NCBI GenBank assembly: GCA_025355965.1
Contig: JANXYR010000080.1
Coordinates: forward strand, 29,808 to 93,807
Length of the DNA: 64,000 nt
Source: Geobacteraceae bacterium
GTDB lineage: Bacteria; Desulfobacterota; Desulfuromonadia; Geobacterales; Pseudopelobacteraceae
Reading direction: 5' to 3'
The translations under genes and the position numbers were made by a program. The notes below the pieces were generated by a model that made no database searches, was not told the origin of the DNA, and worked only from the letters and a program-made list of their open reading frames with translations. This document shows, one piece after another, positions 1-10,073 of the stretch. Position 1 is the first letter of the stretch, and each line of letters begins with the position of its first letter.

Positions 1-694
1 GAAGTGGAAACATAGGAACTTTGATAGCAAAAGCGAAGGCAAATGCAAGGAATAACCAGATCTGTGTAGCCATATCCAGTTTGAGATCAAAGAATTGGAG
101 CAGGCCAAAATCGGTAATTCCTGCCTGCATCCCTTTGAAATAAAGGAAGATCAGAGCTACCAACATGAGAAGTGAGCCAACCATTGTGTAAATAAAGAAC
201 TTTACAGCAGCATAAATTTTATTCTTCCCACCCCAGATACCGATCATGAAATACATAGGGATCAGCATAACTTCCCAGAAAATGTAGAACAGGAACAGAT
301 CAAGCGATATAAAAGCTCCCAACATGCCAGTTTCAAGCAACAGCAAACAGACCATGTACTCCTTAACCTTTTCTTCAACTGCCGTATAGGTTGAGAGAAC
401 GGCTATCGGCATGATAAAGGTCGTCAAGATTACAAGCCAGAGACTGATCCCATCGATACCGATATTGTAGCGCATGATAAAGGGACCAGCCGCAATCCAA
501 GGCACGTTTTCTACAAATTGAAACTCCGCATTGGTCTGAAAGCCAGTCAGTATTAGCAGCGACACCAGGAAAGTCACAATTGTTACCGCGAAGGTGACAT
601 TCCGAAGTACTCCTTTGCTGTCTTTCGGGATGAACAGCAGCAGCAGGACACCCAATATCGGCAGGAATGTCGTCAGGCTCAGTACGTTACTCAT
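1..694 (-). CDS. nuoM: NADH-quinone oxidoreductase subunit M (partial)
   Basis: This is the N-terminal part (about 231 codons) of the proton-pumping membrane subunit NuoM of complex I; the C-terminal half lies beyond the left edge of the window. Translating the minus strand gives MSNVLSLTTFLPILGVLLLL and later a run of hydrophobic helices with the acidic residue of the EEVMLIPMYF-like segment (here FYIFWEVMLIPMYF), which is typical of the antiporter-like Nuo subunits. The start ATG has an AAGGAG-like site upstream (aaggagcacgaattc ATG) and follows nuoL by 38 bases, so it is the next gene of the same operon. The ORF track omits it because it is open at the edge. Confidence 0.93.
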   Translation of the reverse strand, partial: MSNVLSLTTFLPILGVLLLLFIPKDSKGVLRNVTFAVTIVTFLVSLLILTGFQTNAEFQFVENVPWIAAGPFIMRYNIGIDGISLWLVILTTFIMPIAVLSTYTAVEEKVKEYMVCLLLLETGMLGAFISLDLFLFYIFWEVMLIPMYFMIGIWGGKNKIYAAVKFFIYTMVGSLLMLVALIFLYFKGMQAGITDFGLLQFFDLKLDMATQIWLFLAFAFAFAIKVPMFPL

Positions 695-732
695 GAATTC
701 GTGCTCCTTTATACAAAGTGCTTAGGAATTAG

Positions 733-2727
733 TTATTTAAAAATGTAGTAGCCAAGCATAACGACAACACCGAGTGCCATTGAGAACGCGTAGTTGTAGA
801 CATAGCCAGACTGCATGTAGCGGAGAATACCGCTGAAACTCATAACAACGTTGGCAACTCCGTTGACAGCACCGTCGACAATAATGACGTCAAAGAATTT
901 CCAGAGGAACTGACCAAACGCCTTGCACGGGTTGACAAAGAGATAATCATACAGTTCATCTATGTACCATTTGTTGTATACAACGCGATGTAGGGTCGGG
1001 AATGCAGCAACAAATTTACCAGGCAGTTCTGTATTTTTAACATACATTGTGAATGCGATAGCTATTCCGACCAATGCAATAACAACTGACAGCCCCATCA
1101 ACCCCCATTCAATCGCGTGACTTGGATGTGCACCGTGGTGGGCATATGTGCTGCCGTATTCATTTGCCAGTTCGAATACCGGTTCCAGCCAGTGCTCAAA
1201 ATAATTAGGAAGCATCCCCAGAATCTTAGGCATTCCAAGATAACCGCCAACTGCAGCAAGAGCGCCAAGAACCATCAGTGGTATTGTAATCACTAACGGA
1301 GACTCATGAAGGTAACTCTTGGCGCCAGGATTTATACGGCACTCGCCAAAAAAGGTCATAAATACAAGACGGAACATGTAGAAGGCTGTAAAACACGCAG
1401 CTATAGCGCCAATGCCCCACAGAACTATATTGAGATTACCATGATATGAATTTGCAAAGGCCATCCAAAGGATTTCATCCTTTGAGAAGAATCCCGAGAA
1501 ACCGGGGATGCCAGATATAGCTATGGTTGAAACAAGAAAAGTAAGGAACGTAATCGGCATTGCTTTACGAAGTCCACCCATATTACGCATATCCTGAGCG
1601 TCATCGTGCGAGTGGATTTTATGTAGGGCGTGATGCATTGAATGAATGACTGAGCCGGAACCAAGGAACAGACAAGCTTTGAAGAATGCATGTGTCATCA
1701 GGTGGAAAATGCCGGCACTGAATGCACCAACTCCCATTGCTAAAAACATGAACCCAAGCTGCGAAACAGTGGAGTAGGCCAGTACACGTTTGATGTCGTT
1801 TTGTGCAGTGCCGATAGTAGCGGCAAAAATTGCTGTGGCAGCCCCTACAACAGCAATTACCATCATGGTTTCAGGGGATTTAATAAATACGAAACTCATT
1901 CTTCCGATCATATATACACCTGCCGTTACCATCGTGGCAGCGTGAATAAGAGCAGAAACAGGTGTCGGGCCTTCCATTGCGTCAGGTAACCAGGTAAAGA
2001 GCGGAATCTGTGCAGATTTCCCGGTAGCACCTACGAAAAAGCATAATGTTGCAAACGTTACAACTCCACCGTATGGAAGCAGGTGCGATGCAGCTTTAAT
2101 TTCAACGAAGTTCACAGTCCATATATTATGGTTACTACCGAACCACCAGTAGAGCGTAAACAGACCAATAAGAAAACCAAAGTCACCAACACGGTTCATG
2201 ACAAATGCTTTTTTTGCAGCATCTCCGGCAGATTTTTTATGGAAATAATAGCCAATCAGCAGGTATGAACAGAGACCAACTCCTTCCCAACCGATGAACA
2301 TGACCAGCATGTTGCTACCAAGAACTAGCAAAAGCATCGACATACAAAAGAGGTTCAGATAGGCAAAGAAACGATAGAACCCCTCTTCACCATGCATGTA
2401 ACCGATCGAATAGAGGTGGATCAGTGAACCAACACCTGTTACTACCATAATCATAATTACTGACAGAGGATCTACCAAGAAGGCCATATCAGCCTTAAAG
2501 TTGCCTGAATGGATCCATGGGAAAAGAACTTTTTCAAATACTCTCTGCTCCGGTGGTAAACCGATCATCTGCATGAGTATTCCGCATGATACCAAGAATG
2601 ACAGAAAGATCATGAGCGTACCAATTCCGCCGATCACGGCCTCATTCTTGATCTTTTTCCCGAAGAGTCCATTAATCAGGAACCCGATGAGCGGGAAGAG
2701 CGGGATTAGCCATACTTTGTCAAACAT
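733..2727 (-). CDS. nuoL: NADH-quinone oxidoreductase subunit L
   Basis: NuoL is the distal proton-pumping subunit of complex I in the cytoplasmic membrane. The 664-residue product is of normal length. It shows the conserved WEGVGLCSYLLIGYY segment, the GKSAQIPLFTWLPDAMEGPTPVSALIHAATMVTAG block with its pump lysine and histidines, and a long C-terminal part that would carry the lateral amphipathic helix. The ATG start is preceded by AAAGGAG at six bases. It sits between nuoK and nuoM in the usual order, all on the same strand. I see no frameshift or missing key residue. Confidence 0.97.
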   Translation of the reverse strand: MFDKVWLIPLFPLIGFLINGLFGKKIKNEAVIGGIGTLMIFLSFLVSCGILMQMIGLPPEQRVFEKVLFPWIHSGNFKADMAFLVDPLSVIMIMVVTGVGSLIHLYSIGYMHGEEGFYRFFAYLNLFCMSMLLLVLGSNMLVMFIGWEGVGLCSYLLIGYYFHKKSAGDAAKKAFVMNRVGDFGFLIGLFTLYWWFGSNHNIWTVNFVEIKAASHLLPYGGVVTFATLCFFVGATGKSAQIPLFTWLPDAMEGPTPVSALIHAATMVTAGVYMIGRMSFVFIKSPETMMVIAVVGAATAIFAATIGTAQNDIKRVLAYSTVSQLGFMFLAMGVGAFSAGIFHLMTHAFFKACLFLGSGSVIHSMHHALHKIHSHDDAQDMRNMGGLRKAMPITFLTFLVSTIAISGIPGFSGFFSKDEILWMAFANSYHGNLNIVLWGIGAIAACFTAFYMFRLVFMTFFGECRINPGAKSYLHESPLVITIPLMVLGALAAVGGYLGMPKILGMLPNYFEHWLEPVFELANEYGSTYAHHGAHPSHAIEWGLMGLSVVIALVGIAIAFTMYVKNTELPGKFVAAFPTLHRVVYNKWYIDELYDYLFVNPCKAFGQFLWKFFDVIIVDGAVNGVANVVMSFSGILRYMQSGYVYNYAFSMALGVVVMLGYYIFK

Positions 2728-2782
2728 GTAAGACTCCTTTTATGCAATCATTAAACATTGTCGTAAGGGGTGTACTGCTGAT

Positions 2783-3085
2783 CTACCACTTCATCATATT
2801 AGCGTCATCTACATCTATTGACTCTTTATTGTTGTAGAAAGCTATGAAAAGCGCCAGACCGACAGCAGCTTCAGCAGCAGCTACAGTCATTATGAAGAAT
2901 ACGAAGATCTGACCATCAAGATTTCCCAGATGACGGGAAAATGCAACAAACGTCAGGTTAACGGCATTAAGCATTAGCTCAATACACATAAATATTACGA
3001 TAGCATTCTTGCGGGTCAGGACGCCTATGGTACCGATTGAAAAGAGTACGGCGCTTACGATGAGATAGCTGTTCAGGTTTTCCAT
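2783..3085 (-). CDS. nuoK: NADH-quinone oxidoreductase subunit K
   Basis: NuoK is a small three-helix membrane subunit of complex I (homologue of MrpC/ND4L). The 100-residue product has the typical length and the two family glutamates inside helices: [18 protein letters not shown] and [17 protein letters not shown]. It follows nuoJ by 14 bases and is followed by nuoL after 55 bases. A GAGGG site lies in front of the ATG. Confidence 0.96.
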   Translation of the reverse strand: MENLNSYLIVSAVLFSIGTIGVLTRKNAIVIFMCIELMLNAVNLTFVAFSRHLGNLDGQIFVFFIMTVAAAEAAVGLALFIAFYNNKESIDVDDANMMKW

Positions 3086-3099
3086 GAAATATATCCCTC

Positions 3100-3603
3100 T
3101 TATATTTTTTTCTTGGCCAGAATGACCGCGCCGACTATTGCAACTAAAAGCAGTATTGATGTTATTTCAAACGGCAGCAAAAAGTTTGTGAACATTTCTC
3201 TACCGATTAGTTCTGTATGACCAATGTTTTTTATCATATCTCCGCTGTATGGGCCCGTTGGAACAGCTGCACGGCTTCTAATAAGTACAAACACGACATT
3301 CAGTAACGTGAAGAAACCGATGATTGATCCAAAAATGAGTTTATGAGAATGTTTCTTCGAAGCATCAATCCGGATATTCAACAACATTATAGTAAACACT
3401 ATCAAAACCATAATAGCACCGGCATAAACCATTACCTGAACAGCAGCCATAAATGGTGCATCCAGCATGACATAATATGTTGCCAAACAGAAAAATGTCA
3501 TTATGAGAGACAGCGCACTATTGATCGGATTTTTACAGGTAATCACCAGGATCGCCGATACAATTGCAACTAATGATATAATCAGAAAGAAGAGGGTTTC
3601 CAT
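3100..3603 (-). CDS. nuoJ: NADH-quinone oxidoreductase subunit J
   Basis: NuoJ is the ND6-like membrane subunit of complex I, with the helix that carries the pi-bulge in known structures. The 167-residue product has five hydrophobic segments and the family motif [20 protein letters not shown]. The ATG has AAAGGAG at six bases. It lies between nuoI and nuoK with short gaps (11 and 14 bases), consistent with one transcript. Confidence 0.95.
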   Translation of the reverse strand: METLFFLIISLVAIVSAILVITCKNPINSALSLIMTFFCLATYYVMLDAPFMAAVQVMVYAGAIMVLIVFTIMLLNIRIDASKKHSHKLIFGSIIGFFTLLNVVFVLIRSRAAVPTGPYSGDMIKNIGHTELIGREMFTNFLLPFEITSILLLVAIVGAVILAKKKI

Positions 3604-3614
3604 GCACTGCTCCT

Positions 3615-4019
3615 TTATTGCTTTTCTAAGAGACGTTCTTTGGAATAAATAAAGTCCTGACGAGAATAATTTGCTAACTCAAACTCACCAGTCATCTTGA
3701 GAGCGTCAACCGGACAGGCTTCAACACAATATCCACAAAAAATACAACGCAGCATATCAATTTCGTACACTGTGGCATATTTGTCGTGATTGGCATCTTC
3801 GCCCGCTTCGACAGTAATACATTTAGCTGGACAAACCGTGGGGCAAAGATAACAAGCAACACACTTTGCTTTGCTGTGTGATACTTTAAGGCCATGAAGG
3901 CCGCGAAATCGCTCGGCAACCTTAGGGCGCTCATCCGGGTACTGAAGTGTTACCGGCTTCATAAACATGTGTTTCAATGTAATTGCCATGCCGTTTATAA
4001 TTGGTGTAATCGGATTCAT
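3615..4019 (-). CDS. nuoI: NADH-quinone oxidoreductase subunit I (2x[4Fe-4S])
   Basis: NuoI carries iron-sulfur clusters N6a and N6b, which pass electrons towards the quinone site in the connecting part of complex I. The 134-residue product has both eight-iron ferredoxin motifs: CVACYLCPTVCPAKCI and CIFCGYCVEACPVDAL, that is CxxCxxCxxxCP twice. The N-terminal ITLKHMFMKPVTLQYPDERP segment is the usual membrane-anchoring amphipathic piece. It is shorter than the E. coli protein (about 180 aa), mostly at the C-terminus. It lies between nuoH and nuoJ. Confidence 0.96.
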   Translation of the reverse strand: MNPITPIINGMAITLKHMFMKPVTLQYPDERPKVAERFRGLHGLKVSHSKAKCVACYLCPTVCPAKCITVEAGEDANHDKYATVYEIDMLRCIFCGYCVEACPVDALKMTGEFELANYSRQDFIYSKERLLEKQ

Positions 4020-4065
4020 ATATCCATCCTCGTCTCTGAAATAATGCTATTCAATTCAGCGGGTA

Positions 4066-5130
4066 TTAAAGGAAATAGCCGATGATTCCTGTTACTACAA
4101 TGTTTACTAGTGCCAGCGGGATAAATACTTTCCAGCCAAGATGCATTAACTGATCATATCGATAGCGTGGCAGTGTAGCGCGGATCCACATACAGACAAA
4201 TATCAGAAAATAAACTTTGGCGATAAAGTAAACTGGCCCAAGCAGTGGCATGGCTGCTGTGAGTGGCCCATTCCAACCACCCAGGAATAATGTGACTGTT
4301 ATCGCACTGACAGTTACCATGTTGGCATACTCAGCCATGAAGAACATTGCGTATTTCATGGATGAATATTCTGTACAAAAACCGGAAACAAGCTCGGTCT
4401 CAGCTTCAGGCAGGTCAAACGGAGTACGGTTGATTTCGGCTAGCGAGCAGATGAAGAACATGAATGCGGCCAGTGGTTGTTTAAATAGATACCAATCAAA
4501 ACCACCCATACCGGATTGAAGCTCAACAATTTTAGTGAGCGATAGTGTGCCTGAGAGCATGAAAACGGCAATGATACACAAGCCTGCGGCAAGTTCATAC
4601 GAAATCATCTGGGCGGAGGCACGCAGACCACCCATGAGAGAGTATTTGCTGTTAGATGCCCAACCAGCCAACACGATCCCGTAGACACCAAGTGATGACA
4701 TTGCCAGAATGTAGAGCACACCGACATTCACGTCATAAACTTGACCGGCAGCAGTGTCATAATAAGCTGCAATCTGCAACGGTATCTTATATCCGGCGAC
4801 CTCGATGACGCCCCCGAACGGGATAACAGCAAAAGTTATAAATGCCGGTATGAGAGCAATCAGCGGTGCAACCAGAAAAGCAAATTTGTTGGCTTGTGCG
4901 GGTATAATCTCTTCTTTGAAGAAAAGTTTAAGACCATCGGCAATCGGCTGCAACAGGCCGTGCCATCCAGTGCGCATTGGTCCAAGACGAACCTGCATGT
5001 GGCCGATAATTTTTCGTTCGGCATACGTGGCGTATGCTACGGTCAGCAGCACAAAGACAAAAGCCACCAGGACCTTGGCAACCATGGCGATGTAATACAT
5101 CATCGGCAGTCCTAATATCTCGATTCCCAT
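4066..5130 (-). CDS. nuoH: NADH-quinone oxidoreductase subunit H
   Basis: NuoH (ND1) forms most of the quinone-binding chamber and the entry to the proton channels of complex I. The 354-residue product shows the family blocks AERKIIGHMQVRLGPMRTGWHGLLQPIADGLKLFFKE near the N-terminus and EINRTPFDLPEAETELVSGFCTEYSSMKYAMFFMAEY in the middle, including the conserved glutamates. Eight hydrophobic helices are expected. The ATG follows a GAGGG site. It lies 62 bases downstream of nuoG. Confidence 0.97.
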   Translation of the reverse strand: MGIEILGLPMMYYIAMVAKVLVAFVFVLLTVAYATYAERKIIGHMQVRLGPMRTGWHGLLQPIADGLKLFFKEEIIPAQANKFAFLVAPLIALIPAFITFAVIPFGGVIEVAGYKIPLQIAAYYDTAAGQVYDVNVGVLYILAMSSLGVYGIVLAGWASNSKYSLMGGLRASAQMISYELAAGLCIIAVFMLSGTLSLTKIVELQSGMGGFDWYLFKQPLAAFMFFICSLAEINRTPFDLPEAETELVSGFCTEYSSMKYAMFFMAEYANMVTVSAITVTLFLGGWNGPLTAAMPLLGPVYFIAKVYFLIFVCMWIRATLPRYRYDQLMHLGWKVFIPLALVNIVVTGIIGYFL

Positions 5131-5192
5131 CTGTCCCTCTTTCTTTGCTTGTATGAATTAGTTATTTCATCCGATTATTAACAATAGCTACA

Positions 5193-7667
5193 TTACTTTA
5201 CAAGTGTAACCAAAGTCACAGGCGCCCCGCTCCAGATTGAATTAATCGGCGTTGCGCTAAAATGATACGGTGCAAATACCACTCCTGCAGGCATACGCAG
5301 GGAAATTTTTGCTTTAAGCTGCATGCTTCCTGTTGCTGAGGAGACAGTGCACAGATCGTTTTCAGCAATTTTATAGGCAGAGGCGTCTGAACGTGACAAT
5401 TCGATATATCCTTCCGGACAGACATGCATAGGTCCTTCTCCATATTGCGACAGTGTACCGCTGTGATACAGGGCGCTTCCGGTTACCAAAGCAAGTTTAC
5501 CGGTTTCAGAAACAACAGGAGTCAATGCCTGCGGAGCAACAAAAGCAGGTATAGTAATAACTGGTGCAAAAGCTCCATTTTTTTGAAGTGAAACATGGTT
5601 CATACCCAAATAGCCGGGTGTATTTGCTGCTATTTCCTCAAACTGAAGAGCAGGTCTTAACGGTGGCTGACCACCTAGACGTGTTATTAAATCCGAAAAT
5701 ATTTCAAAATCTGTCTTGATCTGAACGCTCTTGCGGATAGCCGGCTTTATGAACTGAACACGTCGGTCAGTGCTGGTGAAAGTACCTTCCTTCTCAGCAT
5801 AAGAGCAAACCGGCAGAACAACGTCGGCCATGGCAGCAGTTTCAGTGAGGAAAAGCTCCGACACAACCAGGAATTCAACAGCGTCAAGAGCAGCCTTAAC
5901 TTTGTTGCGATCGGGGTAGGACACAAGAGGGTTTTCACCTGCAACAAAGAGTGTCTTGACAGTGCCGTTAATACAGGCATCCAAAATCTGTACGCTATTT
6001 AAGCCGCCATCTTGAGGATAAAAGCCCATATCCACAGCACCTTGACTATTGTTCTTCTCAGAAAGGCAGAGTACCCCGCATCCCTCTTTGCCATATTTAC
6101 CGGTTATAATAGCAAGGTTTGCAAGAGCACTCGCCAGAACAGCGTTATGGCCGGTATAAGCCTGCCCAGTAGGGAATATGATCAGCGCCTTCTCGGAAGA
6201 GGCATATTCAGAAGCAAGCTTTTTGATATCGGCAGCATTTAATCCACTCTGTTCGGCAATCGCTTCAGCACTAAAACCGGACAAAGCTTTTTCAAGCTCT
6301 GCGTAACCTGCTACTGCTGCTGCAGAGGCATCAACCATTTTCTCATCGAGAATAGTTTTGGCAATGGAGTTCAGTAAAGCAATTTCGCTTCCGGGGCGAT
6401 GAACAAGGGTCTTCGCATCTGGAAGTTTTGAGAGTTTCCCGCGTTTATCAGAAAGTATGGAGAGTTTTACGCCTTTATTTTTGACCGCCATATTTATTTC
6501 AAAGCCAACTACCGGATGTGTTTCATAGGCATCCGTCTTTATGACAAGCAGAAAATCGCTCTTCTGGATATCAAGTATGCTGGCAGATGAAGCTGTCGCT
6601 CCAAAACTGCGGGCAAAACCTTCAGTCAACGCAGCATGTGCATAACCAGCTGCATGGTCGAAATTTTTGGTCCCGACGTTTTCAAGAAGCATTGTTTTGA
6701 ATAGTGAAAGTTCTTCATTGGTCAAGCGCGGTGTTGCAAGCGCAGCAACATTGGAACCACCTTTAAGACGCCCTGCTACAATTTCAAGAGCCTCGTCCCA
6801 GGTTGATTCAGATAAAACTCCATTTTTCCTGACTAGCGGTTTGGACAAACGCTGAGCACTATTGATAAACTGATAGCCAAAACGACCGCGCACACACAAC
6901 TGACCTTTATGGAAGCCCTGTTCCTCATCATAAATAGTTGTCAGAACTTTGTTGTCTTTAACACCTAGCGTTACGTTACAACCGGTGCCGCAATACCCAC
7001 AAACTGACGTGTGCTTTGTCATTGCCCAAAAACGAGCTTTGTGCTTGAACGGACGGGCTAACAAAGCACCAACGGGACAAACAGATATACAAGAACCGCA
7101 AAACTCACAGTTAAGAGGATCATCAAATTCACAGCCAATTTTTGTATCAATTCCACGATCTATAAAGGTCAAAGCACCAAAGCTGACAATTTCATCACAA
7201 ATTCTAGCGCATTTACCGCACAGCACACAGCGGTTCATATCACGTTCAATCAGCGGATTGTTGTAATCAATTTCGTGATTAAATTTTTCATCGGTGAAGC
7301 GGTTGCTGTTAACTTTATATTCATATGTCAGGTTCTGAAGATCACAGTCACCTGATTTATCACAGACAGGGCAATCAAGTGGATGGTTAAGTAACAAGAG
7401 CTCCAGAACCATTTTACGCGCCTTGATAATATCAGGTGTCGAGGTGCGGATTATCATTCCCTCGGTCGCAGGGGTAGTACATGCCGGAATCTGACGCCCT
7501 TTCATCTGCTCAACTTCAACCAGGCACATACGGCACGCACCGAATGGTTTAAGCTTTTTATCATGGCATAGTATCGGGATATTAATCCCGTTTATCTTTG
7601 CCGCTTCATAAATTGTCGCAGTCTTGGGTGCAGTTACCTGCTTGTCATCTATTGTAAGATTTACCAT
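5193..7667 (-). CDS. nuoG: NADH-quinone oxidoreductase subunit G
   Basis: NuoG is the large iron-sulfur subunit of the peripheral arm. In order, the 824-residue product has a [2Fe-2S] ferredoxin domain (CHDKKLKPFGACRMC), the HPLDCPVCDKSGDCDLQ motif, two [4Fe-4S] motifs (CVLCGKCARIC and CEFCGSCISVCPVGAL), a fourth cysteine motif CGYCGTGCNVTLGV that matches the extra cluster of formate dehydrogenase-like NuoG proteins, and a molybdopterin-oxidoreductase fold that in this family has lost its cofactor. The ORF track starts one codon earlier at GTG; the ATG at 7667 is preferred because AGAGG sits five bases upstream of it. Confidence 0.96.
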   Translation of the reverse strand: MVNLTIDDKQVTAPKTATIYEAAKINGINIPILCHDKKLKPFGACRMCLVEVEQMKGRQIPACTTPATEGMIIRTSTPDIIKARKMVLELLLLNHPLDCPVCDKSGDCDLQNLTYEYKVNSNRFTDEKFNHEIDYNNPLIERDMNRCVLCGKCARICDEIVSFGALTFIDRGIDTKIGCEFDDPLNCEFCGSCISVCPVGALLARPFKHKARFWAMTKHTSVCGYCGTGCNVTLGVKDNKVLTTIYDEEQGFHKGQLCVRGRFGYQFINSAQRLSKPLVRKNGVLSESTWDEALEIVAGRLKGGSNVAALATPRLTNEELSLFKTMLLENVGTKNFDHAAGYAHAALTEGFARSFGATASSASILDIQKSDFLLVIKTDAYETHPVVGFEINMAVKNKGVKLSILSDKRGKLSKLPDAKTLVHRPGSEIALLNSIAKTILDEKMVDASAAAVAGYAELEKALSGFSAEAIAEQSGLNAADIKKLASEYASSEKALIIFPTGQAYTGHNAVLASALANLAIITGKYGKEGCGVLCLSEKNNSQGAVDMGFYPQDGGLNSVQILDACINGTVKTLFVAGENPLVSYPDRNKVKAALDAVEFLVVSELFLTETAAMADVVLPVCSYAEKEGTFTSTDRRVQFIKPAIRKSVQIKTDFEIFSDLITRLGGQPPLRPALQFEEIAANTPGYLGMNHVSLQKNGAFAPVITIPAFVAPQALTPVVSETGKLALVTGSALYHSGTLSQYGEGPMHVCPEGYIELSRSDASAYKIAENDLCTVSSATGSMQLKAKISLRMPAGVVFAPYHFSATPINSIWSGAPVTLVTLVK

Positions 7668-7710
7668 CACAACCTCTGTTTAGTGAGTTTGACCGTGTAC
7701 GTGTGTAATT

Positions 7711-9492
7711 CTATTCAATTGCCATAAAGCGGCAGGCATCGTAGCAAGATTTACATTTTGTGCATTTTTCTTTATCAAGATAAGCCAACTGCCCTTTCTC
7801 CCAAACAATTGCGTCAACCGGACAGGCCTTCTTGCAAGCGCCACACTTTACACATTTATCCTCAACTACTTCCCAGAGGAGCAATTCTTTGCAACAGTTA
7901 GATGGGCAACGCTTATCATTAATATGCGCTTCATATTCATGGCGGAAATAATTAATAGTTGAAAGAATTGGGTTCGGCGCTGTCTGCCCAAGACCGCAGA
8001 GAGACGCTTTTTTAATTGCTATACCCAAATCCTGAAGTGTCTCAATATCGGACAGTACACCACGACCTTCAGTGATACGCTGCAGGATATCAAGCATAAC
8101 TTTGAGGCCTATGCGGCAAGGAACACATTTTCCGCATGACTCATCTCTTGTGAAGTTCAAAAAGAAACGTGAGACGTCTACCATGCACGTTGTTTCATCC
8201 ATTACAACAAGACCGCCGGAGCCCATCATTGCTCCAGCTTTAATCAAAGAATCGTAATCAACAGGTGTATCAAGAATATCGGCAGGTATACATCCACCGG
8301 AAGGCCCCCCAGCTTGAACGGCCTTGAACTTACGATTGTTTGCTATGCCGCCACAAACATCGTAAATAACTTCTCGTACTTTCATGCCTGCCGGTACTTC
8401 TACTAGACCGGTATGTTTAACCTTTCCGGTAACAGCAAATATCTTTGTGCCCTTGGTTGTTTCAGTACCAAGTGAAGCGTACCAATCACCGCCTTTATTA
8501 ATTATATGGCGAACATTTCCGAAGGTCTCAACGTTATTAATATTAGTAGGCTTGCCCCATAGACCACGTACAGCAGGAAACGGAGGACGTGGGCGGCTCA
8601 TACCACGATAACCTTCAATTGAAGCCATTAGGGCAGTTTCTTCACCACAAACAAAAGCACCTGCTCCCATCTTTATACGCATGTCGAAGTCAAGGCCCCA
8701 CCCTTGAATATTTTTACCAAGGTAGCCTTTCTCATAGCAAACATCCATCGCGTGCTGGAGACGCTGAACAGCGAGTGGATACTCGGCACGAACATATACA
8801 TAACCAAAGTCGCACCCGATTGCATACGCCGCAATCATCATACCCTCAATAATACAGAAAGGGTCACCTTCAAGAAGCGAACGGTCCATGAATGCGCCTG
8901 GATCCCCTTCGTCAGCGTTACAAATTAAATACTTATGGTCACCAGGAGAGGCTTTACAAAAAGACCACTTCATGCCTGTTGGGAAACCACCACCACCTCG
9001 ACCACGCAGACCTGACTTTTTGACCTCTTCAATAACTTCTTCCGGCTTCATTGATTTTACGCACTTCTCGATTGCTTTGAAACCGTCTTCAGCCTTATAG
9101 GCTTCGATACTATCTGGATCTATCTGTCCACAACCGGTCATGACAACGCGCATCTGAGCGTCGACAAACTGGTTATAGTATGGTTTGGCTTTTCTCTTTT
9201 CAATAACTTCTTTATTAACAATATGCTCGTCAATAATTTTTTCTACTTCTTCAGGTTTTACAAAGTCATAGGTGACACGGCCTTGTTCTGGCGTGATTAT
9301 ATCTACCAAAACATCGTTGGCACACAATCCACGGCAACCGGTTTTAATGACATCACAGCGCTTGCCAACAACGGCATCCACGCCCTTTTCAGCCAGCAGC
9401 TTTACAAATGCCGCTTCAACTTCTTTGGCACCCATTGAAATCCCACCAGTTCCCTGGCAGATAAGAATCTGTATTCCCGCGTTTTCGCTCAT
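7711..9492 (-). CDS. nuoF: NADH-quinone oxidoreductase subunit F, ferredoxin-extended
   Basis: NuoF binds FMN, NADH and a [4Fe-4S] cluster and is the electron input of complex I. The 593-residue product is longer than the E. coli form (about 445 aa). It has an N-terminal thioredoxin-like ferredoxin domain (residues 1-110), the NADH/FMN core with GRGGGGFPTGMKWSF and CNADEGDPGAFMDR, the cluster motif ESCGKCVPCRIG, and a C-terminal pair of [4Fe-4S] motifs (CVKCGACKKACPVDAI and CTKCKSCYDACRFMAI). This extended layout also occurs in bifurcating hydrogenase and NADP-reducing subunits, and I recall it for Geobacter complex I. Its place between nuoE and nuoG supports the Nuo assignment. Confidence 0.94.
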   Translation of the reverse strand: MSENAGIQILICQGTGGISMGAKEVEAAFVKLLAEKGVDAVVGKRCDVIKTGCRGLCANDVLVDIITPEQGRVTYDFVKPEEVEKIIDEHIVNKEVIEKRKAKPYYNQFVDAQMRVVMTGCGQIDPDSIEAYKAEDGFKAIEKCVKSMKPEEVIEEVKKSGLRGRGGGGFPTGMKWSFCKASPGDHKYLICNADEGDPGAFMDRSLLEGDPFCIIEGMMIAAYAIGCDFGYVYVRAEYPLAVQRLQHAMDVCYEKGYLGKNIQGWGLDFDMRIKMGAGAFVCGEETALMASIEGYRGMSRPRPPFPAVRGLWGKPTNINNVETFGNVRHIINKGGDWYASLGTETTKGTKIFAVTGKVKHTGLVEVPAGMKVREVIYDVCGGIANNRKFKAVQAGGPSGGCIPADILDTPVDYDSLIKAGAMMGSGGLVVMDETTCMVDVSRFFLNFTRDESCGKCVPCRIGLKVMLDILQRITEGRGVLSDIETLQDLGIAIKKASLCGLGQTAPNPILSTINYFRHEYEAHINDKRCPSNCCKELLLWEVVEDKCVKCGACKKACPVDAIVWEKGQLAYLDKEKCTKCKSCYDACRFMAIE

Positions 9493-9531
9493 GACTCAAT
9501 TGTCCCCTGCTGGATAGTTTCGAGCTACGTG

Positions 9532-10044
9532 CTACTTCAATGGTCTCTGGTTGTAATCAGCGACAATTTCATCCACTTTTTGTACTGTCATTCCGCCGTA
9601 GGTTGAATCGTTTACCATTGCCAATGGTGCCATTCCGCAGGCACCCAAGCATGCGACCTTCTCAAATGTATAACGAAGATCCGGTGAAGTCTCAGCATGG
9701 CCGATGTGCAGCTTATCAAAAAATGTTTCTACTATTCTGGTAGCACCCTGAACATGACAGGCTGTTCCGACACAAACACGTATGATAAATTTACCGCGAG
9801 GTTTTAGATGAAACTGAGCATAGAATGTCAGAACACCGTAAATCTGGCTCGGATACACATTCAGTCGCTCGGCAACGTAATCAGCTACTACACGCGGGAC
9901 ATACCCATATTCCTCCTGTACGCCTTGAAGAACAGGCATCAGGTTTCCTGGGATATCTATATATTTACCTATAACCGCATCAGCTATGGAAAGGTCAATT
10001 TCCGGCTCTTGCTCTGTGCCCTGCTGCGCTACTACGTCACTCAT
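9532..10044 (-). CDS. nuoE: NADH-quinone oxidoreductase subunit E
   Basis: NuoE carries the [2Fe-2S] cluster N1a next to NuoF. The 170-residue product has the four ligand cysteines in VCVGTACHVQGA and VACLGACGMAPLAMV, the standard spacing of the family. The ORF track begins three codons upstream, but AAAGGAG touches that ATG directly, while it sits nine bases from the ATG of MSDVVAQQ. I therefore start at 10044. The gene lies between nuoD and nuoF. Confidence 0.95.
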   Translation of the reverse strand: MSDVVAQQGTEQEPEIDLSIADAVIGKYIDIPGNLMPVLQGVQEEYGYVPRVVADYVAERLNVYPSQIYGVLTFYAQFHLKPRGKFIIRVCVGTACHVQGATRIVETFFDKLHIGHAETSPDLRYTFEKVACLGACGMAPLAMVNDSTYGGMTVQKVDEIVADYNQRPLK

Positions 10045-10073
10045 GCGCCCCATCTCCTTTGAATCGTGCGGAG